In this document: positions 1 through 7,879 of the stretch, in pieces
Layout: every line of letters begins with the position of its first letter
Position numbering within the stretch: position 1 is the stretch's first letter
Assembly (NCBI RefSeq): GCF_014646335.1
Contig: NZ_BMNG01000024.1
Span: 38,064-102,063, forward strand
Length of the DNA stretch: 64,000 nucleotides
Direction of reading: 5' to 3'
Source of the DNA: Streptomyces lasiicapitis
GTDB lineage: Bacteria; Actinomycetota; Actinomycetes; Streptomycetales; Streptomycetaceae
The notes under the pieces: model-generated
Seen by the model: only the letters and a program-made list of their open reading frames with translations
What the model was told of the DNA's origin: nothing
Database searches by the model: none
Made by a program: the position numbers and the translations under genes

Positions 1-732
1 CTCTTCCTTCTTCGCCGCCTCCTTCGCGGCTTCCTTCTCCGCCTTGGCCGCCTCGGTGAGCTGGCGCTTCGCGGCGGTCGCGTAGATGTCGACGTACTCC
101 TGGCCGGAGAGCTTCATGATTTCGTACATGACCTCGTCGGTCACCGCCCGCAGCACGAAACGGTCGTGCTCCATGCCCTGGTAGCGGGAGAAGTCCAGGG
201 GCTTGCCGATGCGGATGCCGGGACGCATCAGCTTCGGCATCACCTTGCCGGGCGGCTGGATCTTCTCGGTGTCGATCATCGCGACGGGGATGACGGGCGC
301 GCCGGTGGCGAGCGCCACGCGCGCGAGGCCGCCGGGCTTGCCCCGGTAGAGCCGCCCGTCGGGAGAGCGCGTGCCCTCGGGATAGATGCCGAACAGCTCG
401 CCGCGCTCCAGGACGTCGATGCCGCTCTTGACGGCGGCCTCACCCGCGCCGCGCGCGCCCGAACGGTCCACCGGGAGCTGGCCGACGCCCTTGAAGAAGG
501 CGGCCGTCATGCGGCCCTTCACGCCGGGCGTCGTGAAGTACTCGGCCTTGGCGATGAAGGTGACCTTGCGGTCGAGGACCGCGGGCAGGAAGAAGGAGTC
601 CGAGAAGGACAGGTGGTTGCTGGCCAGGATGGCGGGGCCCTCGGCGGGAATGTTCTCGAGGCCTTCCACCCAGGGCCTGAAGGCGAGCTTCAGGGGCCCT
701 CCGATGGAAAGCTTCATTGCGCCGTAGATCAA
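1..732 (-). CDS. plsC: 1-acyl-sn-glycerol-3-phosphate acyltransferase (PlsC family), C-terminus beyond window
   Basis: Predicted to transfer an acyl group to lysophosphatidic acid to make phosphatidic acid at the membrane. 244 codons are visible and the gene runs off the left edge. The family HX4D motif is at residues 40-45 (His40, Asp45, in NHLSFSD) and the substrate-binding EGTRS motif is at 119-123. The visible C-terminus is a Lys/Ala/Glu-rich tail likely to be a charged cytoplasmic helix. I chose the TTG at 732-730 because a perfect AGGAGG lies 8 nt upstream (746-741). The ATG at 717 would start five codons later and has no comparable site. The gene diverges from the esterase at 953. Confidence 0.9.
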   Translation of the reverse strand, partial: MIYGAMKLSIGGPLKLAFRPWVEGLENIPAEGPAILASNHLSFSDSFFLPAVLDRKVTFIAKAEYFTTPGVKGRMTAAFFKGVGQLPVDRSGARGAGEAAVKSGIDVLERGELFGIYPEGTRSPDGRLYRGKPGGLARVALATGAPVIPVAMIDTEKIQPPGKVMPKLMRPGIRIGKPLDFSRYQGMEHDRFVLRAVTDEVMYEIMKLSGQEYVDIYATAAKRQLTEAAKAEKEAAKEAAKKEE

Positions 733-902
733 ACCGAGTGCCTCCTGTGTCTGTGGATCAGACCATAACCCGAGCGGGGCCCGCGCTCCTTCCGGAGCTG
801 GGCCGGCGGCCCCCGCCCGCGGCCGTCGCGGGCCCCGTCCGGTATGGGTGACGGCCCTGGTCGGTGTCAGTCCGGTCGCGTACGGTGAAGTACCCCCCGT
901 AC

Positions 903-938
903 CCGAAGTACTCGTCCCACCCGAAGTACTCATCCCAC
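903..938. repeat. 18-bp tandem direct repeat in the esterase leader
   Basis: Two adjacent 18-bp units (903-920 and 921-938) are identical except for one G/A change. A degenerate third piece (GTGAAGTACC) lies just before. The repeat ends immediately upstream of the Shine-Dalgarno AGGAG at 941-945 of the esterase gene. The rest of the 733-952 divergent gap shows no clear promoter to me. Confidence 0.85.
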
Positions 939-952
939 GAAGGAGACCGAAG

Positions 953-1732
953 GTGCCGGTCCTCTCCGGAGCCGAGCCGTACCGCCACGAGGGCGGCGAG
1001 GTCGGCGTCCTGCTCTGTCACGGCTTCACCGGATCCCCGCAGTCGCTGCGCCCCTGGGCCGAGCGCCTGGCGGAGCACGGCCTGACGGTCTCGCTGCCGC
1101 TGCTGCCCGGCCACGGCACACGCTGGCAGGACATGCAGGTCACGGGCTGGCAGGACTGGTACGCGGAGGTGGACCGCGAGCTGCGCGCCCTCACCGAGCG
1201 CTGCACGGAGGTGTTCGTCTTCGGCCTGTCCATGGGCGGCGCCCTCGCGCTGCGGCTCGCGGCGCGGTACGGCGACGCGGTGCGCGGCGTGGTCGTGGTC
1301 AACCCCGCGAACAAGATGCACGACCGGGCGGCGTTCGCCCTGCCCGTGGCCCGCTTCCTGGTGCCCTCCACCAAGGGCATCGCCAGCGACATCGCCAAGC
1401 CGGGCTCCGCCGAGCTCGGGTACGACAGGGTGCCGCTGCACGCGGCGCACTCGCTGCGCCAGTTCTTCCGTCTCGTCGACGCCGAGCTGCCGCAGGTCAC
1501 GCAGCCGCTCCTGGTCCTGCACAGCCCGCAGGACCACGTGGTGCCGCCCGTCGACTCCGCCCGTGTGCTCGGCCGGGTGTCGTCCACGGACGTCACGGAG
1601 ATCCTCCTGGAACAGAGCTACCACGTCGCGACGTTGGACCACGACGCGGACCGGATCTTCGACGAGAGCCTCGCGTTCATCGGCCGGCTCGCCCCCAGCG
1701 CAGGCAAGGAAGGGACGACCACCGGTGGCTGA
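953..1732 (+). CDS. alpha/beta hydrolase, carboxylesterase/monoacylglycerol-lipase-like
   Basis: Soluble 259-residue serine hydrolase resembling the Est30-type carboxylesterases. The oxyanion-hole motif HGFTGSP starts at residue 23, the nucleophile elbow GLSMGG places Ser93, and the likely acid and base are Asp194 (in SPQDHVV) and His224 (in SYHVATLD). The GTG at 953 is preferred because AGGAG (941-945) lies 7 nt upstream and translation from here starts directly at the hydrolase core. The stop overlaps the start of the next gene, so the two are probably cotranscribed. Substrate unknown. Divergence from an acyltransferase gene suggests lipid or acyl ester turnover. Confidence 0.88.
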   Translation: MPVLSGAEPYRHEGGEVGVLLCHGFTGSPQSLRPWAERLAEHGLTVSLPLLPGHGTRWQDMQVTGWQDWYAEVDRELRALTERCTEVFVFGLSMGGALALRLAARYGDAVRGVVVVNPANKMHDRAAFALPVARFLVPSTKGIASDIAKPGSAELGYDRVPLHAAHSLRQFFRLVDAELPQVTQPLLVLHSPQDHVVPPVDSARVLGRVSSTDVTEILLEQSYHVATLDHDADRIFDESLAFIGRLAPSAGKEGTTTGG

Positions 1733-2381
1733 GCAGCAGGACAAGTCGGAGCCCGACCGCGAGGAGTCTCGCGACGACGGCGGTCCCGAGTCGGCGGAGC
1801 AGGCCGTTCCGATCGACGAGGACGCCGCGTGGCGCGCCATCGTCGCCGGGTACGGCGAGGAGCCCGCGGACCCGCCGGGCGCCAAGCCGTTCAAGTCCGT
1901 CGAGGATCTGGCGCTGCTCGAGACGGAGACCAACGGCCCGGCCGACGGCGACGCGGGCGACACCCTGACGGACAAGGGCGCCAAGGCCGACCGCGACGGC
2001 AAGCCGTCCGACGGCGACGCCCCGGCGAAGCCGCTCGGCAGCTCCGTGTCCTTCGCGCCGGGCGTGGGCGGCGCGGGCCCGCGTGACTACGGCGCGGCCG
2101 AGGCCTCCGAGGACGACTTCGACGAGGGCGACGAGGGCCACTTCGTGCCGCCCGAGCCGCCGCCCCTGCCGGACGGCGACGTCACCGCCAGGTTCGCCTG
2201 GCTCGCCGTCATCGGCGGCCCCGTGCTGCTGCTGCTCGCGGTGCTGCTCGGCTGGCAGATGACGTGGTGGCTGACGACGCTCGGCATCGGCGGCTTCCTG
2301 GGCGGGTTCGCGACGCTGGTCGTCCGCATGAAGGGGGACGACGAGGAGGACGACGACCCCGGGCGCGGGGCCGTCGTCTGA
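1725..2381 (+). CDS. acidic protein with C-terminal membrane anchor, function unknown
   Basis: 218 residues starting at a GTG that overlaps the esterase TGA (1730-1732), with a purine-rich GGAAGG ribosome site upstream. The first 160 residues are hydrophilic, very acidic and probably partly disordered, with a short ordered stretch around AAWRAIVAGYG. The last 55 residues form two hydrophobic segments separated by a short Trp-rich turn (TWW), then a very acidic tail. No enzymatic motif is visible. Its coupling to the esterase suggests a shared transcript. It ends 8 bp from the convergent endonuclease-family gene. Confidence 0.75.
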   Translation: MAEQQDKSEPDREESRDDGGPESAEQAVPIDEDAAWRAIVAGYGEEPADPPGAKPFKSVEDLALLETETNGPADGDAGDTLTDKGAKADRDGKPSDGDAPAKPLGSSVSFAPGVGGAGPRDYGAAEASEDDFDEGDEGHFVPPEPPPLPDGDVTARFAWLAVIGGPVLLLLAVLLGWQMTWWLTTLGIGGFLGGFATLVVRMKGDDEEDDDPGRGAVV

Positions 2382-2389
2382 CCTTCGCC

Positions 2390-3148
2390 TTACGCGGGTA
2401 CGCGGACCGCCGCCAGCACCGGCAGGTGGTCCGTGGCCGCCCGCAGGTCGCTGTCCGTCACGCCCGGACAGTCCAACGGGACGCCGCAGCCGAGGACTTC
2501 GACGCCCTCGGTGGCGAAGATGCCGTCGATGCGCTGGTGCGGGTTCGCGGGGGTCGACGTGTACTCGCCGCCCCAGGGCTCGGTGGCCCAGCAGTCCTGG
2601 AGTCCGCCCGCGACGCGGCGGAACGTACGCCCGTCGGGGCGGTCGTTGAGGTCGCCGCCCGCGACCGCGTGCGGCACGTCCATCGCGGCGAGCCGGTCGA
2701 GCAGCATCCCGCCCTGCTCGTACCGCTCCCGGTTCTGCAGGCTCAAGTGGCAGCTCAGTACGCCGAGCCGGGCGCCGCCGAAGCGCACCACGGCCGTAGC
2801 GAAGCCGCGCCGGTGCTGTCCGGGCGTCAGCGGGAGCAGCACGTCCTCGGTGCGCTCCACGGTCGCCCTGAGCGAGCAGAGCAGCGCGGGCCCGGCCGCC
2901 GTACCGCCGCCGGAGAGCATCACCAGATCGGCCGCGCGGGCGAGGCGCGCCAGCTTCTTGCGCCAGCGGAAGAACCGCGGCGCCTCCTGCACGAGGACGA
3001 GATCGGGCGCACACGCGGCGATGACGCGGGCGAGCGCGTCGTTGTCGTCGCGCATCGAGCGGATGTTGTAGCTGAGCACCCGGACGACGGCCGAACCGTC
3101 GGGTTCGGTGCGGGAGTTGGGCAGCGTACGCGTCGGGTCGGTCGACAT
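2390..3148 (-). CDS. endonuclease/exonuclease/phosphatase (EEP) family protein
   Basis: 252-residue member of the DNase I/exonuclease III fold. Family metal and catalytic positions are visible: SYNIRS near the N-terminus, the metal-binding Glu in VQEAP, Asp-Asn in GGDLND, and the C-terminal Asp-His in TDHLPV. These suggest a Mg-dependent phosphodiesterase or phosphatase. Substrate (DNA, RNA, phosphoinositide or other) cannot be told. There is no signal peptide, so it is probably cytoplasmic. The ATG at 3148 is preferred over an in-frame TTG at 3157 because a TATCTT box lies 7 nt upstream and no Shine-Dalgarno is present, which fits a leaderless mRNA. Confidence 0.85.
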   Translation of the reverse strand: MSTDPTRTLPNSRTEPDGSAVVRVLSYNIRSMRDDNDALARVIAACAPDLVLVQEAPRFFRWRKKLARLARAADLVMLSGGGTAAGPALLCSLRATVERTEDVLLPLTPGQHRRGFATAVVRFGGARLGVLSCHLSLQNRERYEQGGMLLDRLAAMDVPHAVAGGDLNDRPDGRTFRRVAGGLQDCWATEPWGGEYTSTPANPHQRIDGIFATEGVEVLGCGVPLDCPGVTDSDLRAATDHLPVLAAVRVPA

Positions 3149-3155
3149 GGCGATC

Positions 3156-3161
3156 AAGATA
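3156..3161 (-). promoter_or_regulatory. -10 box TATCTT of a leaderless promoter
   Basis: TATCTT on the minus strand ends 7 nt before the ATG at 3148, and no Shine-Dalgarno is present. Any -35 region would lie inside the 21-bp hairpin immediately upstream. Confidence 0.5.
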
Positions 3162-3162
3162 C

Positions 3163-3210
3163 GGGAAACCCCGGGCGGGCTGGAGAATTCCAGCCCGCCC
3201 GGGGTTTCCC
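3163..3210 (-). terminator. perfect 21-bp stem-loop after glkA
   Basis: Arms 3163-3183 and 3190-3210 are perfect complements (21 bp, starting GGGAAACCCC) around a 6-nt loop (AGAATT on the plus strand). It lies 31 nt beyond the glkA stop and 14 nt before the downstream start codon, with no U-tract. It probably ends the DUF5304-glkA transcript. Confidence 0.85.
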
Positions 3211-3241
3211 CCCTGCGCCGGGGGTCACGTGTGCACCTGGC

Positions 3242-4195
3242 TCACATGATGGGGTCGGGCTCCCGGGCCAGGTCGGCCGCGCCGACCATGCCCGCCTTGT
3301 TGCCCAGCTGCGCGGCGATCACTTCCGCCTGGGGCCGCCACTGCGCCCCGACGAGCCACCGTTTGAAGGACTTGCGGATCGGGTCGAGCACGAGCTCGCC
3401 CTCGTCCGAAAGGCCGCCGCCGACGATGAACGCCGACGGGTCGAACAGCGAGGCCAGGTCGGCGAGTCCGGCGCCGACCCAGCGGGCCAGCTCGCGGTAG
3501 GAGTCCACGGCCACGAGGTCGCCCTGGCGGGCGGCCATGGAGATGTGCTTGCCCTCGATGCCGTCGGGGGTGCCGTCGCCCAGCGAGAGCAGGTAATCGG
3601 CGTTCTCCGGCGTGGCGTTGGCGCGCTGCTTGGCGTACCGCACGAGGGCGCGCCCCGACGCGTACTGCTCCCAGCAGCCCTGGCTGCCGCAGCCGCACAG
3701 CAGGCCGTCCGGGACCATCCGGATGTGGCCGAACTCGGCGGCGACGCCGAAGTGGCCGCGGCGCAGCTTGTTGCCGATGATGATGCCGCCGCCGAGGCCG
3801 GTGCCGAGCGTGATGCAGATGGCGTTGCGGTGGCCCTTGCCGCCGCCGAACTTGTACTCGCCCCAGGCGGCCGCGTTGGCGTCGTTCTCGACGACGACCG
3901 GCAGGCCCACGCGCCGCTCGACCTCGTCCTTCAGCGGCTCCTGGCGCCAGTCGATGTTCGGTGCGAAGTACACCGTGGAGCGCTGCCGGTTGACGTACCC
4001 GGCGGCGCCGATGCCGACGCCGACGATCTCGTGCCCGGCCCGTGCCCCCTCCACCGCGGAGGCGATCGCGTCGACGATGGCCTCGGAGGTGCCGGGGGTG
4101 GGCACCTTGAACGTCGACAGGATGTGACCGTCCTCGTCGACCACTCCGGCCGCGATCTTCGTGCCGCCGATGTCGACGCCGATGGTGAGTCCCAT
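3242..4195 (-). CDS. glkA: ROK-family glucokinase GlkA
   Basis: ATP-dependent glucose phosphorylation in the cytoplasm. In Streptomyces coelicolor GlkA also takes part in glucose repression. The 317-residue length equals that enzyme as I remember it, and the protein starts MGLTIGVDIGGTK with the ROK phosphate-binding motif. Other family features are the GTGLGGGI ATP-binding stretch, EFGHI with the catalytic region, and the ROK zinc site CGCGSQGCWE. The ATG at 4195 sits exactly where homologues begin. The reading frame stays open far upstream but is not conserved there. A DUF5304 gene lies 52 bp upstream on the same strand, likely the same transcript, and a strong hairpin follows. Confidence 0.96.
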   Translation of the reverse strand: MGLTIGVDIGGTKIAAGVVDEDGHILSTFKVPTPGTSEAIVDAIASAVEGARAGHEIVGVGIGAAGYVNRQRSTVYFAPNIDWRQEPLKDEVERRVGLPVVVENDANAAAWGEYKFGGGKGHRNAICITLGTGLGGGIIIGNKLRRGHFGVAAEFGHIRMVPDGLLCGCGSQGCWEQYASGRALVRYAKQRANATPENADYLLSLGDGTPDGIEGKHISMAARQGDLVAVDSYRELARWVGAGLADLASLFDPSAFIVGGGLSDEGELVLDPIRKSFKRWLVGAQWRPQAEVIAAQLGNKAGMVGAADLAREPDPIM

Positions 4196-4247
4196 GAATC
4201 CCTCAGTTCGATCGAGCCCCGCTACGGCCCACCGTACCCGAGGGGGG

Positions 4248-4766
4248 TCAGTCCAGATCGATGCGTTCCCCCGGTTCGGGGCCCTCGTCGCGGGGATCGG
4301 AGCCGCTCGCAGGGGTGGGTCCGGCGTCGTCGCGCGTCCAGCGGCCCTCCTGCCGGGTGACCGCGCTGCGGTAGGCGGCGAGCAGTTCGGAGCCGGCCGC
4401 CGCGAGGTGGTCGAAGACGTCCGGGTTGCGCTCGATGACGGGCTCGACGGCGGCCTTCGCCTGCCGGACGACCTGCTGCACCGTCTCCTGCACAGCGCCC
4501 TGGGCGACCGCGCCGAGCAGCGGCGACTGCAGTCCCGCGAGCTTGTCCGAGACCGCGTCGACGAGTTTGCGCAGCTCCTCGGCCGCGGAGCCGGGCGGCG
4601 GCCCGTACTCGGCACGGCGGCGGGCCTTCTCCGCCGCGAGGTCCTCGGCGCAGGCCGTGGCCCACGCGTCGGCGTCCGTCGCTGCGGGTTCGGGGCGGGC
4701 GGCGGGCTCCGGCTCGGACCTGTCGCGATCCGGCTCGGACGCGTCGCGCTCGATGGCATCGCTCAT
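4248..4766 (-). CDS. DUF5304-type conserved hypothetical protein
   Basis: 172-residue hydrophilic protein of the DUF5304 type that I associate with the gene before glkA in Streptomyces. The N-terminal 35 residues are acidic, Asp/Glu/Pro-rich and probably disordered. The middle (about 55-135) is predicted helical (EELRKLVDAVSDKL, ETVQQVVRQAK) and could form a coiled coil. No catalytic motif is visible. The ATG at 4766 has AGGAG 9 nt upstream. Linkage to glkA is suggestive of a role in sugar metabolism or glucokinase control, but that is inference only. Confidence 0.8.
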   Translation of the reverse strand: MSDAIERDASEPDRDRSEPEPAARPEPAATDADAWATACAEDLAAEKARRRAEYGPPPGSAAEELRKLVDAVSDKLAGLQSPLLGAVAQGAVQETVQQVVRQAKAAVEPVIERNPDVFDHLAAAGSELLAAYRSAVTRQEGRWTRDDAGPTPASGSDPRDEGPEPGERIDLD

Positions 4767-4919
4767 GAGGGCTGACTCCTGCGCAGGGCCGATGAATTCG
4801 TACTCTCGACGTTACCCGAATGGCGGCAGACCGTTCACCGGGTCTCCGGGCCCCGTGGGAGGCGCGGCCTCCGGTCCGGCGGCTCTGTGGCCGGACCTGA
4901 GCGGTCCTGTGGCCGGGCC

Positions 4920-6092
4920 TCAGCGGTTCTGCGGCCAGAGGTCGGGGTCCGGCGCGAAGCGGATCCGCAGGGTGCCCTCGCGCAGGCCCGCACCCGTGAC
5001 GGCGCAGCGGCGCAGCGCGGAGGGCAGCGTGACGATCCGCCGGAACGGGCCCGCGGTGACGACCAGTTCGTCGCCGCGCCGGATCAGGTCCAGGTCCTCG
5101 CGTACGACGCCGGGCAGCGGGACGGACCAGATCAGCAGGGAGTCCGTGGCGAGGGTGTCGGTGACGGGCCAGTCGACGGGGTCCGGCGCCCGTCCCGGCG
5201 CCGGTGCGCGGAGGGCGGCGAGGTCGTCGGTGCCGCGGGGGTCCTGGCCGCGGTGGGTGACCTCGTGGGTGGGGTACGTCTGCGTCCACTCGGCGAGGGT
5301 CTTGTGCTGCTGGGCGCGGAGCGCGGCGAGCCAGGGGGTGTCGTCGTGGGGCGTCGGCAGGACGCGGTTGGCGACGACGGCGTCGAGGGCGAGGGCGCCC
5401 AGGGCGAGGCCGGTGGCGGTGCGGGCGACGGCGTCGGCGCCCGCCGGTCCCGGCTCGGCGACCAGGCGGACGCTGGTGCCCGGGGCCTCGATCACGGCCT
5501 GCGCGGCGGCGAGCCGCTCCTCCCAGCGGGCGGCGGCCTCGTACAGCGAACCGGCCGGGACGGGGACGCCCGCGAGGCGGCCGAGGACGGGGCGCAGGGC
5601 GCGGGCCGCCTGGCGTTCCGGGGGCAGCAGGCGGCGCAGGTAGCGGCGGAGTTGTCCGGGCAGGGCGAGGAGGGCGAGGGCGCCGGGGGCGGCGGGGAGG
5701 TCGACGACGACGGTGTCGTACGTCTGCGTGTGCGCGGCCGCGCCGATGGCGCCCAGGAGGGCGAGGTCGTCGGCTCCCGGGAGAGGGGTGAGTTCCTCGT
5801 CGTCGAGGCGGCCCGCGCCCAGCAGGTCCAGGGCCGGGCGGGCGTGCTCCTGGAGGGCGAGCAGGCCGGTGCGGAAGCCGGTGTCCGGGTCGGGGCGCAC
5901 GGCCGTCAGGCCCGGCTCCACCTCTTTCGGGCGGGGGCCCGTGGGGGTGCCGAGGGCGGCGCCGAGGGTGTCCTGGCGGTCGGCCGAGATCAGCAGGGTG
6001 CGGGTGCCCTCGCGGGCGGCGGTGAGGGCGGTGGCCGCCGCGAGGGTGGTGCGGCCGGCTCCGCCGGGGCCGGTGACGAGGAGGGTGCGCAT
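4920..6092 (-). CDS. ArsA/GET3-like ATPase with variant P-loop
   Basis: 390-residue protein of the anion-transporting ATPase (ArsA/GET3) superfamily. The P-loop at residues 8-16 reads GPGGAGRTT. The family deviant Walker A is GKGGVGKTT, so both lysines are replaced (Pro9, Arg14). The rest of the SIMIBI fold is recognisable (TYDTVVVDLPAA for the Walker B region), and the last 65 residues resemble the ArsA HSP20-like beta domain (LPGVVREDLDL to the end). A paired ATPase/SRPBCC arrangement is also remembered in mycobacteria (Rv2184c-Rv2185c). The ATG at 6092 has no Shine-Dalgarno but a TAGAGT box 8 nt upstream. Function unknown, possibly hydrophobic cargo handling. Confidence 0.8.
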   Translation of the reverse strand: MRTLLVTGPGGAGRTTLAAATALTAAREGTRTLLISADRQDTLGAALGTPTGPRPKEVEPGLTAVRPDPDTGFRTGLLALQEHARPALDLLGAGRLDDEELTPLPGADDLALLGAIGAAAHTQTYDTVVVDLPAAPGALALLALPGQLRRYLRRLLPPERQAARALRPVLGRLAGVPVPAGSLYEAAARWEERLAAAQAVIEAPGTSVRLVAEPGPAGADAVARTATGLALGALALDAVVANRVLPTPHDDTPWLAALRAQQHKTLAEWTQTYPTHEVTHRGQDPRGTDDLAALRAPAPGRAPDPVDWPVTDTLATDSLLIWSVPLPGVVREDLDLIRRGDELVVTAGPFRRIVTLPSALRRCAVTGAGLREGTLRIRFAPDPDLWPQNR

Positions 6093-6100
6093 GCGGGTGG

Positions 6101-6106
6101 ACTCTA
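6101..6106 (-). promoter_or_regulatory. -10 box TAGAGT of a leaderless promoter
   Basis: TAGAGT on the minus strand ends 8 nt before the ATG at 6092 and matches TANNNT. There is no ribosome-binding site. The preceding SRPBCC gene ends only 89 bp upstream, so this could be an internal promoter. Confidence 0.45.
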
Positions 6107-6181
6107 CGTTGGGGGCGGATGCGGGGCCCTCGCCGGACTGGGCTGCCTTGAGGGGCGAGCTCAGGCCTTCCTGGGGCGGGC

Positions 6182-6625
6182 TCAGGCCTTGGGGTCGGTC
6201 TCGACTCGCTTCTTGAGGCCTGCCAGGGCGCGGTCGATGATGACCTTCTCCGCCTTGCGCTTGATCATGCCGAGCATGGGGATCTTGACGTCGACCGTGA
6301 GCTGGTAGGTGACCTCGGTGCCGGTGCCGGACGGCTTCAGGAGGTAGGAGCCGTCCAGGGAGCGCAGCATCTGGGACTTGACGAGGGTCCAGGACACCTC
6401 GTGCTCGCCGCTCCAGGTGTACGCGAGGGTCTGGTCGTCCTTGATCGCCCCGGCGTCCATGACGAGCCGGACCTGTTCGGCGCGGCCGGCGTCGTCGGTC
6501 GCGAGGACCTCGGCCTCCTTGACCTCGCCGGTCCACTGCGGATAGCGGGCGAAGTCGGCGATCACGTCCATGACGTCGGCCGGTGCCGCCTCGATCGTGA
6601 TGCTCGAGCTGGTGTATTCCGCCAT
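6182..6625 (-). CDS. SRPBCC (START/polyketide-cyclase-like) lipid-binding-fold protein
   Basis: 147 residues spanning a complete SRPBCC helix-grip domain: N-terminal strand SSSITIEAA, the APADVMDVIADFARYPQW helix typical of polyketide cyclase/dehydrase proteins, a central beta sheet (VRLVMDAG, YTWSGEHEVSW, TYQLTVDV), and a long C-terminal helix over the cavity. The fold binds hydrophobic ligands, but no catalytic residues are evident. The ATG at 6625 has a GGAGGA ribosome site upstream. It precedes the ArsA-like ATPase by 89 bp on the same strand. The pairing suggests a joint role in lipid or tail-anchored protein handling (inference). Confidence 0.85.
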   Translation of the reverse strand: MAEYTSSSITIEAAPADVMDVIADFARYPQWTGEVKEAEVLATDDAGRAEQVRLVMDAGAIKDDQTLAYTWSGEHEVSWTLVKSQMLRSLDGSYLLKPSGTGTEVTYQLTVDVKIPMLGMIKRKAEKVIIDRALAGLKKRVETDPKA

Positions 6626-6707
6626 CGCGGTGGCTCCTCCAGATGCGGTCCGGTGCGGGCGCTTGTGCGTGCCCGCTGAAGGCTACCGCGCACGCGACCT
6701 GCGCCAC

Positions 6708-7520
6708 TCACCCCGTCCTCACCCCCGCGCTCTCCCCAGGCGCCGCGCTCGTCCACTCCAGCGCGAAGGGCCGCCCCGACCCCGCGAAGTGCCCGACGTT
6801 CACGCACTCGGTCGACCCGATCCGCATCCGGCTCACAAGGGGCTGGTGCACATGCCCGAAGAGGGCGTACCGCGGCCGGGTGCGCCGGATCGCGTCGAGC
6901 AGCGCGCGGCTGCCCCGCTCGAAGCGGCGCGCCACGGTGTCGTACACGAGGTCCGGCACCTCCGGCGGGATGTGCGTGCACAGCACGTCGACCTCGCCGA
7001 CGGCCTCGATCTTGGCGGCGTACTCCTCGTCGCTGATCTCGTACGGCGTACGCATCGGGGTCCTGAGGCCGCCGCCGACGAAGCCGAAGACGCGGCCGCC
7101 GATCTCGACGCGCTCGCCGTCGAGGACGGTCGTGCCCGCACCGGCGTATTCACGCCAGAGGTCCGGCATGTCGACATTGCCGTACGTGGCGTACGTAGGG
7201 GTGGGGAAGGCGGCGAACAGCTCGGCGTACTGCTTGCGGACCGCGCTCTCCACCGCGGGGCCGCGGTCCAGGCCGGCCCAGAGCGAGGCGCCGAAGGCGC
7301 GGGCCTCCTCGAAGCGGCGGGCGGTGCGCAGTTCGACGAGCCGGGTGGCGTTCTCCTTGCCGAACAGATCGGGGAAGATGCCGCGCGCGTGATCCGCGTA
7401 GTCGAGGAAGAGCACCAGGTCACCCAGGCAGATCAAGGCGTCGGCGCCGTCGCCCGCGCGGGCCAGGTCCTTGGCGTTGCCGTGCACGTCACTGACCACA
7501 TGGACCCGGAAACCTCGCAT
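6708..7520 (-). CDS. metallophosphoesterase (calcineurin-like)
   Basis: 270-residue protein with the binuclear metal site of calcineurin-like phosphoesterases in order: SDVHGN near the start, CLGDL, GNVDMP, THIPP, and GHVHQP towards the C-terminus. Cytoplasmic, no signal sequence. Substrate unknown. The ATG at 7520 has AAGGTGA upstream, and starting further upstream (7607) would add a non-conserved Pro/Arg-rich stretch. It diverges from the acyl-CoA ligase gene with about 360 bp between. Confidence 0.87.
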   Translation of the reverse strand: MRGFRVHVVSDVHGNAKDLARAGDGADALICLGDLVLFLDYADHARGIFPDLFGKENATRLVELRTARRFEEARAFGASLWAGLDRGPAVESAVRKQYAELFAAFPTPTYATYGNVDMPDLWREYAGAGTTVLDGERVEIGGRVFGFVGGGLRTPMRTPYEISDEEYAAKIEAVGEVDVLCTHIPPEVPDLVYDTVARRFERGSRALLDAIRRTRPRYALFGHVHQPLVSRMRIGSTECVNVGHFAGSGRPFALEWTSAAPGESAGVRTG

Positions 7521-7879
7521 GCCGGTCACCTTAAGACGGCGGGCCCCGGGCCGACCAGGGCGGGGTGATCGGGCGGGCCCGGTCGGGTGCGGGACGTGGA
7601 CCTGCACAGACGTCCGCGGTTACTTCCGAGTCAGGAAGGGCGTGGCGTACTGTGCGGTTCAGACCACAACGTCGTGTGACGCACAGAACATCTGGCCCGG
7701 CCCCCCTACCGAACCAGCCATACCGATGGGTAACGTCCGGGCAGTCCAGTAGTGCTCAGCCCCTCAACGAAACCCTGAGGATCCCCCGAACCCCCCGACT
7801 GAGCACCTGCCCGACCTTGGACCGCACCGTCGCATCGCACAACGTCGTGGCGTCGGCGCCCTATGTAGGAGCAGCAGTC
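7521..7879. other. 359-bp divergent intergenic region
   Basis: Must hold promoters for the phosphoesterase (minus) and acyl-CoA ligase (plus). I see no convincing -35/-10 pair. An 8-bp inverted repeat (GTGCTCAG 7752-7759, CTGAGCAC 7799-7806) encloses a smaller CCTCA/TGAGG stem and could fold in the leader of the ligase mRNA. No gene is supported here. Confidence 0.6.

Noticed and set aside
758..4360. Long open reading frames antisense to the esterase, EEP and glkA genes
   Set aside because: They follow from high GC and lack domains, ribosome sites and conservation. The opposite frames hold recognisable enzymes.
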